Positions 22,453 through 29,449 of a DNA stretch of 30,738 bases are shown in pieces; position 1 is the stretch's first letter, and each line of letters begins with the position of its first letter. The stretch is from JAZGAE01 sp036475545. Lineage in GTDB: Bacteria > Pseudomonadota > Alphaproteobacteria > DATDPM01. The notes beneath the pieces were generated by a model. It saw only the letters and a program-made list of their open reading frames with translations. It did no database searches and was not told the DNA's origin. Both the position numbers and the translations under genes were made by a program. The stretch spans positions 1 to 30,738 of the forward strand of contig JAZGAE010000138.1 of NCBI GenBank assembly GCA_036475545.1, in the 5' to 3' direction.

Positions 22453-25443
22453 ATGGACGATCTCCTGAACGAATTTCTCACCGAAACCACCGAGAGCCTC
22501 TCCATGCTCGATGTCGAGCTGGTGAGACTCGAGCAGAACCCCAACGATCCCAAATTGCTAGGGAACATCTTCCGCTTGGTACACACGATCAAAGGAACCT
22601 GCGGGTTCCTCGGCCTTCCGCGCCTGGAGATGGTCGCCCACGCCGGCGAGAATGTTCTCGGCAAGATTCGCGACGGCGAGCTCGAGGTAACGCCCGTCGC
22701 CGTGTCGCTGATCCTGGAGGCCCTTGACCAGATCAAGGCGATTCTCACGGCCCTCGAGGAGACGGAAACCGAACCCGAGGGGAATGACCAGTCGCTCATC
22801 GACCGGCTGAACGCGTTCGCGAATTCGGCGGGCGGGGCCGAGTACTCAGGCGACGAGCCCGCTGACGGGGGCAGCCTCTACGAACGGCTCGGCGGCGCGG
22901 AGGCGGTCGAGGCCGTGGTGGACCTCTTCTATCGCAAGATCTTGGCCGACGAGCGCGTCAGCCATTTCTTCGAAGATACCGACATGGAGGTCCAGCATCT
23001 CAGACAGAAGGCGTTCCTGACCATGGCCTTCGGCGGGCCCAGTGCCTACACCGGCAAGGACCTGCGCGCCGCCCATGCGCATTTGGCGGAGAAGGGGCTA
23101 AACGACTCCCACTTCGACGTCGTGGCGGGGCACCTCCAGGCGACTCTGGACGAGCTCCAGGTGCCTGAGGAACTTTCGCGCCAAGTGATGGAGATCGTCG
23201 CCAGCACCCGCGACGATGTGCTCGGGGGCTCGGCACCGGTCGACGAAGCCGTTACCGGCGAGAAGGCGGCGCCCAGCCCGGAGGGAGATTCGGGCGAGGC
23301 CCAGCCTGCCGCCGGCAAGACCGAGAGCGCCTCCACGGGGCCGGGATCGGGCAGCAAGGAAAGCTCGGTCGCCGCGCAAAACATCCGGGTGAACGTGTCT
23401 CTGCTCGAGAACCTGATGACCATGGTCAGCGAACTCGTGCTGACCCGCAATCAGCTTCTCCAGATCCTCCGCAGCCAGCACGAAAGCGAGTTCGGCGGGC
23501 CGTTGCAGCGCCTCAACCACATCACCTCTGAGCTGCAGGAAGGCGTCATGAAGACGCGCATGCAGCCCATCGGTAACGCCTGGGCCAAGCTGCCGCGCAT
23601 AGTGCGGGATCTCGCGCTGGAGCTCGACAAGAAGATCCAACTGGAGATGGTCGGCGCCGACACCGAACTCGACCGTCAGGTCCTCGAGCTCATCAAGGAC
23701 CCGCTCACGCACATGGTGCGCAATTCCGGCGATCACGGGATCGAAGACCCCGCGGCGCGGACGGCTGCGGGCAAACCGGCGGTGGGGACGATCACGCTCA
23801 ACGCCTATCACGAGGGCGGCCACATCATCATCGAGGTCAAGGACGACGGCCGCGGCCTACCGATCGAAAAACTCAAGGCCAAGGCGCTCTCCACCGGTCT
23901 CGTCAGCGAGGCGGAGCTCGAGTCGCTCTCGGTTCAGCAGATCAACCAGTTCATCTTCAAGCCGGGCTTTTCGACCGCCGAGAAGGTGACCAGCGTTTCC
24001 GGCCGCGGCGTCGGCATGGACGTGGTGTGCACCAACATCGAAAAGATCGGCGGGACCGTGGAGTTGAAGTCGGAAGAGGGCACCGGCACAACGTTCATCA
24101 TCAAGATCCCGCTGACCCTTGCCATCGTCTCGGCATTGATCGTCGAGAGCGCCGGCGAGCGTTTCGCCATTCCCCAGATCAGCGTCCTCGAGCTGGTCCG
24201 CGCCTCTTCGAATACCGATCTATCCATCGAGACCATAAATGAAACCCCGGTGCTCAGGTTGCGGAACCGGCTACTGCCGCTGGTGTCCCTGCGCAACCTG
24301 CTCGCGCTGACCAGGGCGGAGGGCCCGGACGGCGAGGTCGCGGCGGAGGCCGAGGCCGAGGAAAACTTCATCGTCGTTACGCAGGTCGGCAACTACAGCT
24401 TCGGCATCATCGTCGACCGGGTGTTCGATACCGAGGAGATCGTTGTAAAGCCGGTGGCGCCGATCCTTCGCGACATCTCCATCTTCTCGGGCAACACCAT
24501 CCTTGGCGACGGCAGCGTGATCATGATCCTCGATCCCAACGGCTTCGCCGCCGCCTCGGGCGAGGCGACAACCACCGATACGCTGGCGGAGAGCACCGAG
24601 GCCGCCCGGGGGACCGTCAGCGACGATCGCGTGGCCCTGCTGCTGTTCCACGCCGGCGACGCCTCGCCGAAGGCGGTGCCGCTGGCGCTCGTCGCCCGGC
24701 TCGAGGAGATCCAGCTCGACAAAATCGAGTACTCCGGATCGGTGCCCATGGTTCAGTATCGCGGTCATCTCATGCCGCTGATCATGATCGACGACAACTA
24801 CGAGCTCAAGTCCAGCGGGCGGCAGCCGATCCTGGTGTTCTCCGACCGTGGCCGCACCATGGGACTGGTCGTCGACGAAATCATGGACATCGTCGAAGAG
24901 ACCCTCACCGTCGAGCTCAAGTCCACCCAGTCCGGCATGATCGGAAGCAGCATCGTCGAGGGCCATGCGACGGAAGTCATCGACGCGGCTTACTACTTGA
25001 CCCGTGCCTTCGGCGACTGGTTCGAGGCGAGGGGCAGCGCGCCCGGCGACGAGGCCAGTCGGACGAAAAGGGTCCTGTTGGTGGATGACAGCCCCTTCTT
25101 CCTCAACCTCTTGACACCGTTGCTCTCGGTCGCGGGCTACGACGTTACTACCGCGGAGAACGCGGGCGAGGCGATGGCCATGTGCGAACAAGGGCGCGAT
25201 TTCGACGTCATCATCAGCGACATCGAGATGCCCGGCATGAGCGGGTTCGAATTCGCCCAGGCGGTGAGGAACAACACGCGCTGGCGGGACACGCCAATTG
25301 TTGCGCTCTCTTCGTACACCACCGAGGCCGATCTGGATCGTGGCCGCAAGGTTGGGTTCAGCGACTACGTTCCCAAGTTCGACCGTGACGCCCTGTTGCA
25401 GACACTTTCGGAAACCATAGCCATGTCAGGAGGCGCGGCATGA
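22453..25443 (+). CDS. cheA: Chemotaxis kinase CheA with an inserted truncated-hemoglobin domain and C-terminal receiver
   Basis: Domain order in 996 aa: HPt (1-110, phospho-His H44 in VHTIKGTCGFLG); group-1 truncated hemoglobin (~140-258); Glu/Pro/Ser linker; dimerization helices (~310-370); HATPase (N-box HMVRNSGDHGIE 420-431, DDGRGLP 464-470, GRGVGMD 517-523); CheW-like domain (~555-705); second CheW-like domain (~725-850); receiver (873-990, D878/D879, phospho-Asp D923, K975). The globin shows LYERLGG, B10 Tyr160 in DLFYRKIL, Gln181 and Gln185 at E7 and E11, QKAFLTMAFGGP, and the proximal His208 in DLRAAHAHL. It replaces the usual P2 region. CheA normally phosphorylates CheY and CheB in response to receptors; here heme-ligand sensing within the kinase is inferred. 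ATG 22453 has a GGGGAAG site. The gene is coupled to cheW by ATGA. Confidence 0.93.
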   Translation: MDDLLNEFLTETTESLSMLDVELVRLEQNPNDPKLLGNIFRLVHTIKGTCGFLGLPRLEMVAHAGENVLGKIRDGELEVTPVAVSLILEALDQIKAILTALEETETEPEGNDQSLIDRLNAFANSAGGAEYSGDEPADGGSLYERLGGAEAVEAVVDLFYRKILADERVSHFFEDTDMEVQHLRQKAFLTMAFGGPSAYTGKDLRAAHAHLAEKGLNDSHFDVVAGHLQATLDELQVPEELSRQVMEIVASTRDDVLGGSAPVDEAVTGEKAAPSPEGDSGEAQPAAGKTESASTGPGSGSKESSVAAQNIRVNVSLLENLMTMVSELVLTRNQLLQILRSQHESEFGGPLQRLNHITSELQEGVMKTRMQPIGNAWAKLPRIVRDLALELDKKIQLEMVGADTELDRQVLELIKDPLTHMVRNSGDHGIEDPAARTAAGKPAVGTITLNAYHEGGHIIIEVKDDGRGLPIEKLKAKALSTGLVSEAELESLSVQQINQFIFKPGFSTAEKVTSVSGRGVGMDVVCTNIEKIGGTVELKSEEGTGTTFIIKIPLTLAIVSALIVESAGERFAIPQISVLELVRASSNTDLSIETINETPVLRLRNRLLPLVSLRNLLALTRAEGPDGEVAAEAEAEENFIVVTQVGNYSFGIIVDRVFDTEEIVVKPVAPILRDISIFSGNTILGDGSVIMILDPNGFAAASGEATTTDTLAESTEAARGTVSDDRVALLLFHAGDASPKAVPLALVARLEEIQLDKIEYSGSVPMVQYRGHLMPLIMIDDNYELKSSGRQPILVFSDRGRTMGLVVDEIMDIVEETLTVELKSTQSGMIGSSIVEGHATEVIDAAYYLTRAFGDWFEARGSAPGDEASRTKRVLLVDDSPFFLNLLTPLLSVAGYDVTTAENAGEAMAMCEQGRDFDVIISDIEMPGMSGFEFAQAVRNNTRWRDTPIVALSSYTTEADLDRGRKVGFSDYVPKFDRDALLQTLSETIAMSGGAA

Positions 25444-25931
25444 GCGCGGATCAGGCCATGAAACCGGTGACGTCCGGTAACATGGGTCACGAGGACTCCC
25501 AGGAGTTCGTGACCATGACCATTCAAGACCAACTGTTCGGAATCCCGGTTCTGAGCGTTCAGGACGTGCTCGGGCCCCAAGCGATCACCAAGATCCCCTT
25601 GGCGTCGCCAGAGGTCGCGGGGGCGCTGAATTTGCGCGGGCGCATCGTCACCGCCATCGACGTGCGCAAGTGCCTCGGCCTGTCGGAGCGAGACGAGGGC
25701 GACCGGGGGATGAGCGTCGTCGTCGACCTGAGCGGGGAGCTGTACAGCCTGATCATCGATTCCGTGGGCGAGGTCCTGAGACTTCCGAGCAAAAGTTTCG
25801 AGCGTAATCCGGCGACGCTGGATCCGCTGTGGCGGGAGGTCTCCATGGGCGTCTACCGCCTCGAAGAGCGACTCATGGTCGTGTTCGACGTCGCGCGGCT
25901 GCTGAATTTGAAAAAAGCCGAAGCGGCCTGA
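25440..25931 (+). CDS. cheW: CheW, chemotaxis coupling protein
   Basis: This 163-aa single CheW/SH3-like domain has the core QDQLFGIPVLSVQDVLGP, LRGRIVTAIDVRKCLGL and SLIIDSVGEVLRL. CheW bridges chemoreceptors and CheA in signalling arrays at the cell membrane. The start ATG 25440 overlaps the cheA stop as ATGA, with AGGAGG 7 nt upstream, so the two proteins are probably made in a fixed ratio. A 61-bp gap follows before cheY. Nothing unusual is seen in the sequence. No chemoreceptor gene lies in the window, so its receptors are encoded elsewhere. Confidence 0.93.
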   Translation: MSADQAMKPVTSGNMGHEDSQEFVTMTIQDQLFGIPVLSVQDVLGPQAITKIPLASPEVAGALNLRGRIVTAIDVRKCLGLSERDEGDRGMSVVVDLSGELYSLIIDSVGEVLRLPSKSFERNPATLDPLWREVSMGVYRLEERLMVVFDVARLLNLKKAEAA

Positions 25932-25992
25932 TCTTTCGGGATCAGAAGGATCGAGCGAGTCGGACCTGTGCTAGGGCGAACGGAGTAACGGC

Positions 25993-26361
25993 ATGAAGTG
26001 CTGTTTGGTCGTCGACGATTCCAAGGTTATCCGCACGGTTGCGCGGAGAATCCTCGAAAAACTCAATTTCGAGATCGAGGAGGCGTGCGATGGCAAGGCG
26101 GCCCTGGAGGTCTGCAAACGCCGCATGCCGGACGCGATTCTCTTGGACTGGAACATGCCGGTCATGAGCGGCATCGACTTTCTTCGCGAGCTGCGGACCA
26201 AGCTCGAAGGGGGGCAGGAGCCCGTGGTCGTGTTCTGCACAACGGAGAACGACATGGACCGCATTCAAGAAGCGATCTGTGCCGGCGCCAACGAATACAT
26301 CATGAAGCCCTTCGACAGCGACATACTGGAAACGAAGTTCGCGCAGACGGGCCTCCTTTAA
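25993..26361 (+). CDS. cheY: CheY, single-domain response regulator
   Basis: This 122-aa receiver domain stands alone. It has the acidic pair D8/D9, phospho-acceptor D52 (LLDWNMPVMSG), T83/T84 at the switch position and K105 (MKPF). When phosphorylated by CheA it would bind the flagellar motor switch FliM. The position within cheA-cheW-cheY-cheB-cheR marks it as the motor-control regulator. The start ATG is preceded by GGAG. CheA's own C-terminal receiver may compete with it for phosphate. Confidence 0.92.
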   Translation: MKCCLVVDDSKVIRTVARRILEKLNFEIEEACDGKAALEVCKRRMPDAILLDWNMPVMSGIDFLRELRTKLEGGQEPVVVFCTTENDMDRIQEAICAGANEYIMKPFDSDILETKFAQTGLL

Positions 26362-26379
26362 CAGAAGGGCCGCTCAAAG

Positions 26380-27546
26380 ATGAATAACGGGACAGGCGTA
26401 AAAACCGACGGACCCGAGAATCCCCCGAACGAACCGTTCAACGTTCTGCTCGTCGACGACTCGGCGGTCGTTCGGGGGATGCTCTGCCGCATTCTTGAAT
26501 GCGACCCGGGGATCAAGGTCGTCGCCACCGTCGCCAACGGCGAGATGGCGATCAAGGCACTCGCGCGCCATCCCGTCGACGTCGTGGTCCTGGACATAGA
26601 GATGCCGGTGATGGACGGCCTCACTGCCTTGCCCAAGCTCATCGAGGTGGACCCTAACGTCAAGGTCATCATGGCCTCGACGCTGACGATGAGGAACGCC
26701 GACATCAGCCTGAAGGCGCTCCAGCTGGGCGCCGCCGACTACGTCGCGAAGCCGACCGCGGCGGGCGTAATTGCCAGCGGCTACGACTTCAGGCACGAGT
26801 TTCTGAGCAAGGTAAAGGCCCTGGGCGCCGCCCGCCGCCGAGGCAAGGGCTTCGCCGGCCCCACTACCGAGGCCGGTGCCGGACGCGCGACGAGAGGAGC
26901 CCAGCCGGCCAAAGCACGGAAAGCCCACAAGTCCGCCGAGATCTCCTTGCGCAGGGCCCTCGTGCCCGTGCCCGAGGTTGTTGCGATCGGGAGCTCTACT
27001 GGTGGTCCCCAGGCCCTTTTCACCCTGTTCCCCGGGCTCGTCGAGAAAATCACTCAGCCGATCCTGCTCACGCAGCATATGCCGGTGACCTTTACCACGA
27101 TCCTTGCCGAACACATCGGGAAGGTGTGCGGCCGCCCGTGCGCCGAGGCCGTCAACGGCGAGTCCATTCTTGAGGGCCGCATCTACGTCGCGCCCGGCAA
27201 TTACCACATGATGGTCGAGGAGGCGGACGGGAAGCGCATCCGATTGAGCCAGCACCCGCCGGAGAACTTCTGCCGGCCGTCCGTCGACCCGATGCTGCGG
27301 AGCCTGGCGCGCGTTTACGGGCGCCGTGTCCTAAGCGTGATCCTGACCGGAATGGGACAGGACGGGCTGAAAGGAGGCGAGGCCGTAACCGAGGCCGGCG
27401 GCGCCGTGATCGCCCAGGACGAGGAGACCAGCGTGGTCTGGGGAATGCCCGGGGCGGTGGCCATGGCCGGACTGTGCAGCGCGGTCCTGCCCCTCGATAG
27501 TATCGTGCCGTACGTCTCCAAGATCGTGATGAGGCCGGCGGCATGA
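26380..27546 (+). CDS. cheB: CheB, receptor-modification methylesterase
   Basis: This 388-aa protein has an N-terminal receiver (phospho-acceptor D72, LDIEMPVMDG; K124 in AKPT). A long Ala/Lys/Arg-rich linker (~145-195) follows, then the methylesterase domain with catalytic Ser206 (GSSTGGP), His233 (TQHMP) and Asp328 (GMGQDG). It removes methyl groups from chemoreceptors, giving adaptation, and is activated by CheA phosphorylation. It follows cheY by 18 bp and overlaps cheR by 4 bp, pairing the two opposing adaptation enzymes. All catalytic residues are intact. Confidence 0.94.
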   Translation: MNNGTGVKTDGPENPPNEPFNVLLVDDSAVVRGMLCRILECDPGIKVVATVANGEMAIKALARHPVDVVVLDIEMPVMDGLTALPKLIEVDPNVKVIMASTLTMRNADISLKALQLGAADYVAKPTAAGVIASGYDFRHEFLSKVKALGAARRRGKGFAGPTTEAGAGRATRGAQPAKARKAHKSAEISLRRALVPVPEVVAIGSSTGGPQALFTLFPGLVEKITQPILLTQHMPVTFTTILAEHIGKVCGRPCAEAVNGESILEGRIYVAPGNYHMMVEEADGKRIRLSQHPPENFCRPSVDPMLRSLARVYGRRVLSVILTGMGQDGLKGGEAVTEAGGAVIAQDEETSVVWGMPGAVAMAGLCSAVLPLDSIVPYVSKIVMRPAA

Positions 27547-28388
27547 AACCCGAGAATTTCAACTACTTGAGCGCGCTCTTGAAGAACGAGTCGGGCCTCG
27601 TCCTTACCGAGGAAAAGGTGTACCTGGTCGAGTCTCGGCTCATGCCCGTGGCGCGCCGAAACGGTATCGACGGTCTCGACGCACTGGTCGAGACGCTGAT
27701 TTCGAGCGACCGAACGGTCGCCTTGGTTACCGAAGTGACGGACGCGATGACGACGAACGAGTCGTTTTTCTTCCGCGACTCCAAGCCGTTCGAGCAATTC
27801 CGCGAACTCGTCCTGCCGCAACTGCTGGTGAACCGGGCGGTCACCAAGAGCATTCGCATTTGGAGCGCGGCTTGTTCGAGCGGGCAGGAGGCTTACTCTC
27901 TCACCATGATCCTACGCGAGGAGTCGGCCAAGCTGGCGGGCTGGCGGATCGAAATATTGGCTACGGACATCTCCCAGGAGATGCTGGAGAAGGCCAAGTC
28001 AGGGCTGTACTCGCAGTTCGAGGTTCAGCGCGGCCTGCCGATACAGATGCTCGTGAAGTACTTCACGAAGACGGGCGAAAAGTGGCGGATCGACCCGTCG
28101 CTACGCGAGATGGTCACTTTCCGGCCGTTCAATTTGCTCGATGACGCGACGCCGCTCGGCATTTTCGACGTCGTCTTCTGCCGCAACGTCCTGATCTACT
28201 TCGATCAGGACACCAAAAGCGCGGTGCTCGGCAACATCGCCCGGCTGTTGCCGCACGACGGGTTCCTCTACCTCGGCGGCGCCGAGACGGTGCTTGGAAT
28301 TTCCGACAGTTTCCAGCCGATCCCCGGCCAGCGCGGCATCTACAACCCCGTCGACGAAAGCACCGCAGCGCGCCAAGCCGTCTCCTGA
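27543..28388 (+). CDS. cheR: CheR, chemoreceptor glutamate methyltransferase
   Basis: This 281-aa protein has the helical CheR N-terminal domain (residues ~1-85, TNESFFFRD) and a SAM-dependent methyltransferase domain with IWSAACSSGQEAYSL as motif I and ILATDISQEML as the second SAM contact. Later come FNLLDDATPLGIFDVVFCRNVLIYFD and LGGAETVLG. It methylates glutamates on chemoreceptors using S-adenosylmethionine. The start overlaps cheB as ATGA. It is the last gene of the chemotaxis operon; ctrA approaches from the other strand after a 113-bp gap. No cheD was seen. Confidence 0.94.
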   Translation: MKPENFNYLSALLKNESGLVLTEEKVYLVESRLMPVARRNGIDGLDALVETLISSDRTVALVTEVTDAMTTNESFFFRDSKPFEQFRELVLPQLLVNRAVTKSIRIWSAACSSGQEAYSLTMILREESAKLAGWRIEILATDISQEMLEKAKSGLYSQFEVQRGLPIQMLVKYFTKTGEKWRIDPSLREMVTFRPFNLLDDATPLGIFDVVFCRNVLIYFDQDTKSAVLGNIARLLPHDGFLYLGGAETVLGISDSFQPIPGQRGIYNPVDESTAARQAVS

Positions 28389-28501
28389 GCCCGGCGAGCA
28401 GCGATCACACGAAACCCGTCCGCGGCGACGCCTTGGCGGCGTGGAGGAAGGGACGTCTCCGGCCTCGTCCTATTGTGACAGAGGGTACTAGGGTCGCGAA
28501 A

Positions 28502-29221
28502 TCAGGCCTTCATCGCTTGCTTTGCCGGCAGCTCGGCTTCGCCGGACGCCGGGTCGCGCAGCACGTACCCCCGACCCCACACCGTTTCGATGTAGTTTTC
28601 GCCGCTCGTCGCAGCCGCGAGCTTCTTGCGCAGCTTGCAAACGAAGACGTCGATGATCTTTAGCTCCGGCTCGTCCATGCCGCCGTAAAGATGGTTGAGG
28701 AACATCTCCTTGGTGAGGGTCGTTCCCTTGCGAAGCGACAGGAGCTCCAGGATTCCGTACTCCTTGCCCGTCAGATGCAAAGGCTGGCCGCCGACCTCTA
28801 CCGTCCGGGTGTTGAGGTTGACGACGAGCTTGCCGGTCCGAATCACAGAGTCGGGATGCCCGCGCGAGCGCCGCACGATTGCCTGCAGCCGCGCGATCAG
28901 CTCGTCCTTGTAGAAGGGCTTCGTGAGGTAGTCGTCGGCACCGAACCCGAGTCCCTTCACCTTGTTGTCGGGCTCCTTCAGGCCCGAGAGGATCAGGATC
29001 GGGGTTTCGACGCGCGCACTCCGCAGCCGCCGCAACACCTCGTAACCGTCGATGTCGGGCAGCATGAGGTCGAGTATGATAATGTCGTAATCGTATAGCT
29101 TGCCGATCTCGAGGCCGTCTTCCCCCAGATCCGTCGTGTCGCAGATAAAGCCCTCTGACTTCAACATCAGTTCGATGCTTTTGGCCAGCGACGTGTCGTC
29201 TTCAACTAGAAGCACCCGCAT
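28502..29221 (-). CDS. ctrA: CtrA, cell-cycle master response regulator
   Basis: This 239-aa OmpR-class regulator has receiver residues D8/D9, phospho-acceptor D51 (ILDLMLPDIDGYEVLRRLR), S79 and K101 (TKPF). Its DNA-binding domain reads LTGKEYGILELLSLRKGTTLTKEMFLNHLYGG and IIDVFVCKLRKKL, near-diagnostic for CtrA. CtrA binds TTAA-N7-TTAA and controls cell-cycle and flagellar genes; in free-living Rhodospirillales it is often mainly a motility regulator. The C-terminus ends in QAMKA, not the Ala-Ala seen in Caulobacter CtrA and needed there for ClpXP turnover. The ATG has a GGGGGAG site 7-8 nt upstream. The divergent region toward fliI has TTAA repeats that may mediate autoregulation. ChpT, its phosphodonor, is in the same locus. 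Confidence 0.95.
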   Translation of the reverse strand: MRVLLVEDDTSLAKSIELMLKSEGFICDTTDLGEDGLEIGKLYDYDIIILDLMLPDIDGYEVLRRLRSARVETPILILSGLKEPDNKVKGLGFGADDYLTKPFYKDELIARLQAIVRRSRGHPDSVIRTGKLVVNLNTRTVEVGGQPLHLTGKEYGILELLSLRKGTTLTKEMFLNHLYGGMDEPELKIIDVFVCKLRKKLAAATSGENYIETVWGRGYVLRDPASGEAELPAKQAMKA

Positions 29222-29254
29222 GCTCTACTCCCCCAGATAAGCATCCCCCTATGG

Positions 29255-29274
29255 TTAATTAAGATTAATTAAGA
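29255..29274. promoter_or_regulatory. Tandem TTAATTAAGA decamers upstream of ctrA
   Basis: Two head-to-tail copies of TTAATTAAGA lie 34-53 bp before the ctrA start. They contain four TTAA half-sites, with pairs spaced by 6 bp instead of the CtrA consensus 7. They form the most AT-rich patch of the region and could serve CtrA autoregulation or the ctrA promoter itself. Confidence 0.45.
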
Positions 29275-29363
29275 TATTGTTTACGCGGTCTCAATGAAAG
29301 CCAATTATTGTCGCCGGATGCGGGGCGGCGCGCTGGGGCCGTTCCGCGTCGGGCCCTGCGGCT

Positions 29364-29378
29364 TTAACCCTCCCTAAA
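29364..29378 (+). promoter_or_regulatory. CtrA-box-like site upstream of fliI
   Basis: TTAA-ccctccc-TAAA is one base away from TTAA-N7-TTAA and lies 72 bp before the fliI start. CtrA control of flagellar export genes is established in alphaproteobacteria, which makes this the more plausible of the sites seen. Confidence 0.45.
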
Positions 29379-29449
29379 GTCTTTCCCCCCATACTCGGCC
29401 GGTCAGGGACAGGTCGCCTCGTTTTATATAGCCATTCCAAGGGCTTGCG

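Noticed and set aside
28389..28501. Terminator between cheR and ctrA
   Set aside because: Only a 5-bp stem (28428-28442) without a T-run is visible, too weak to call.
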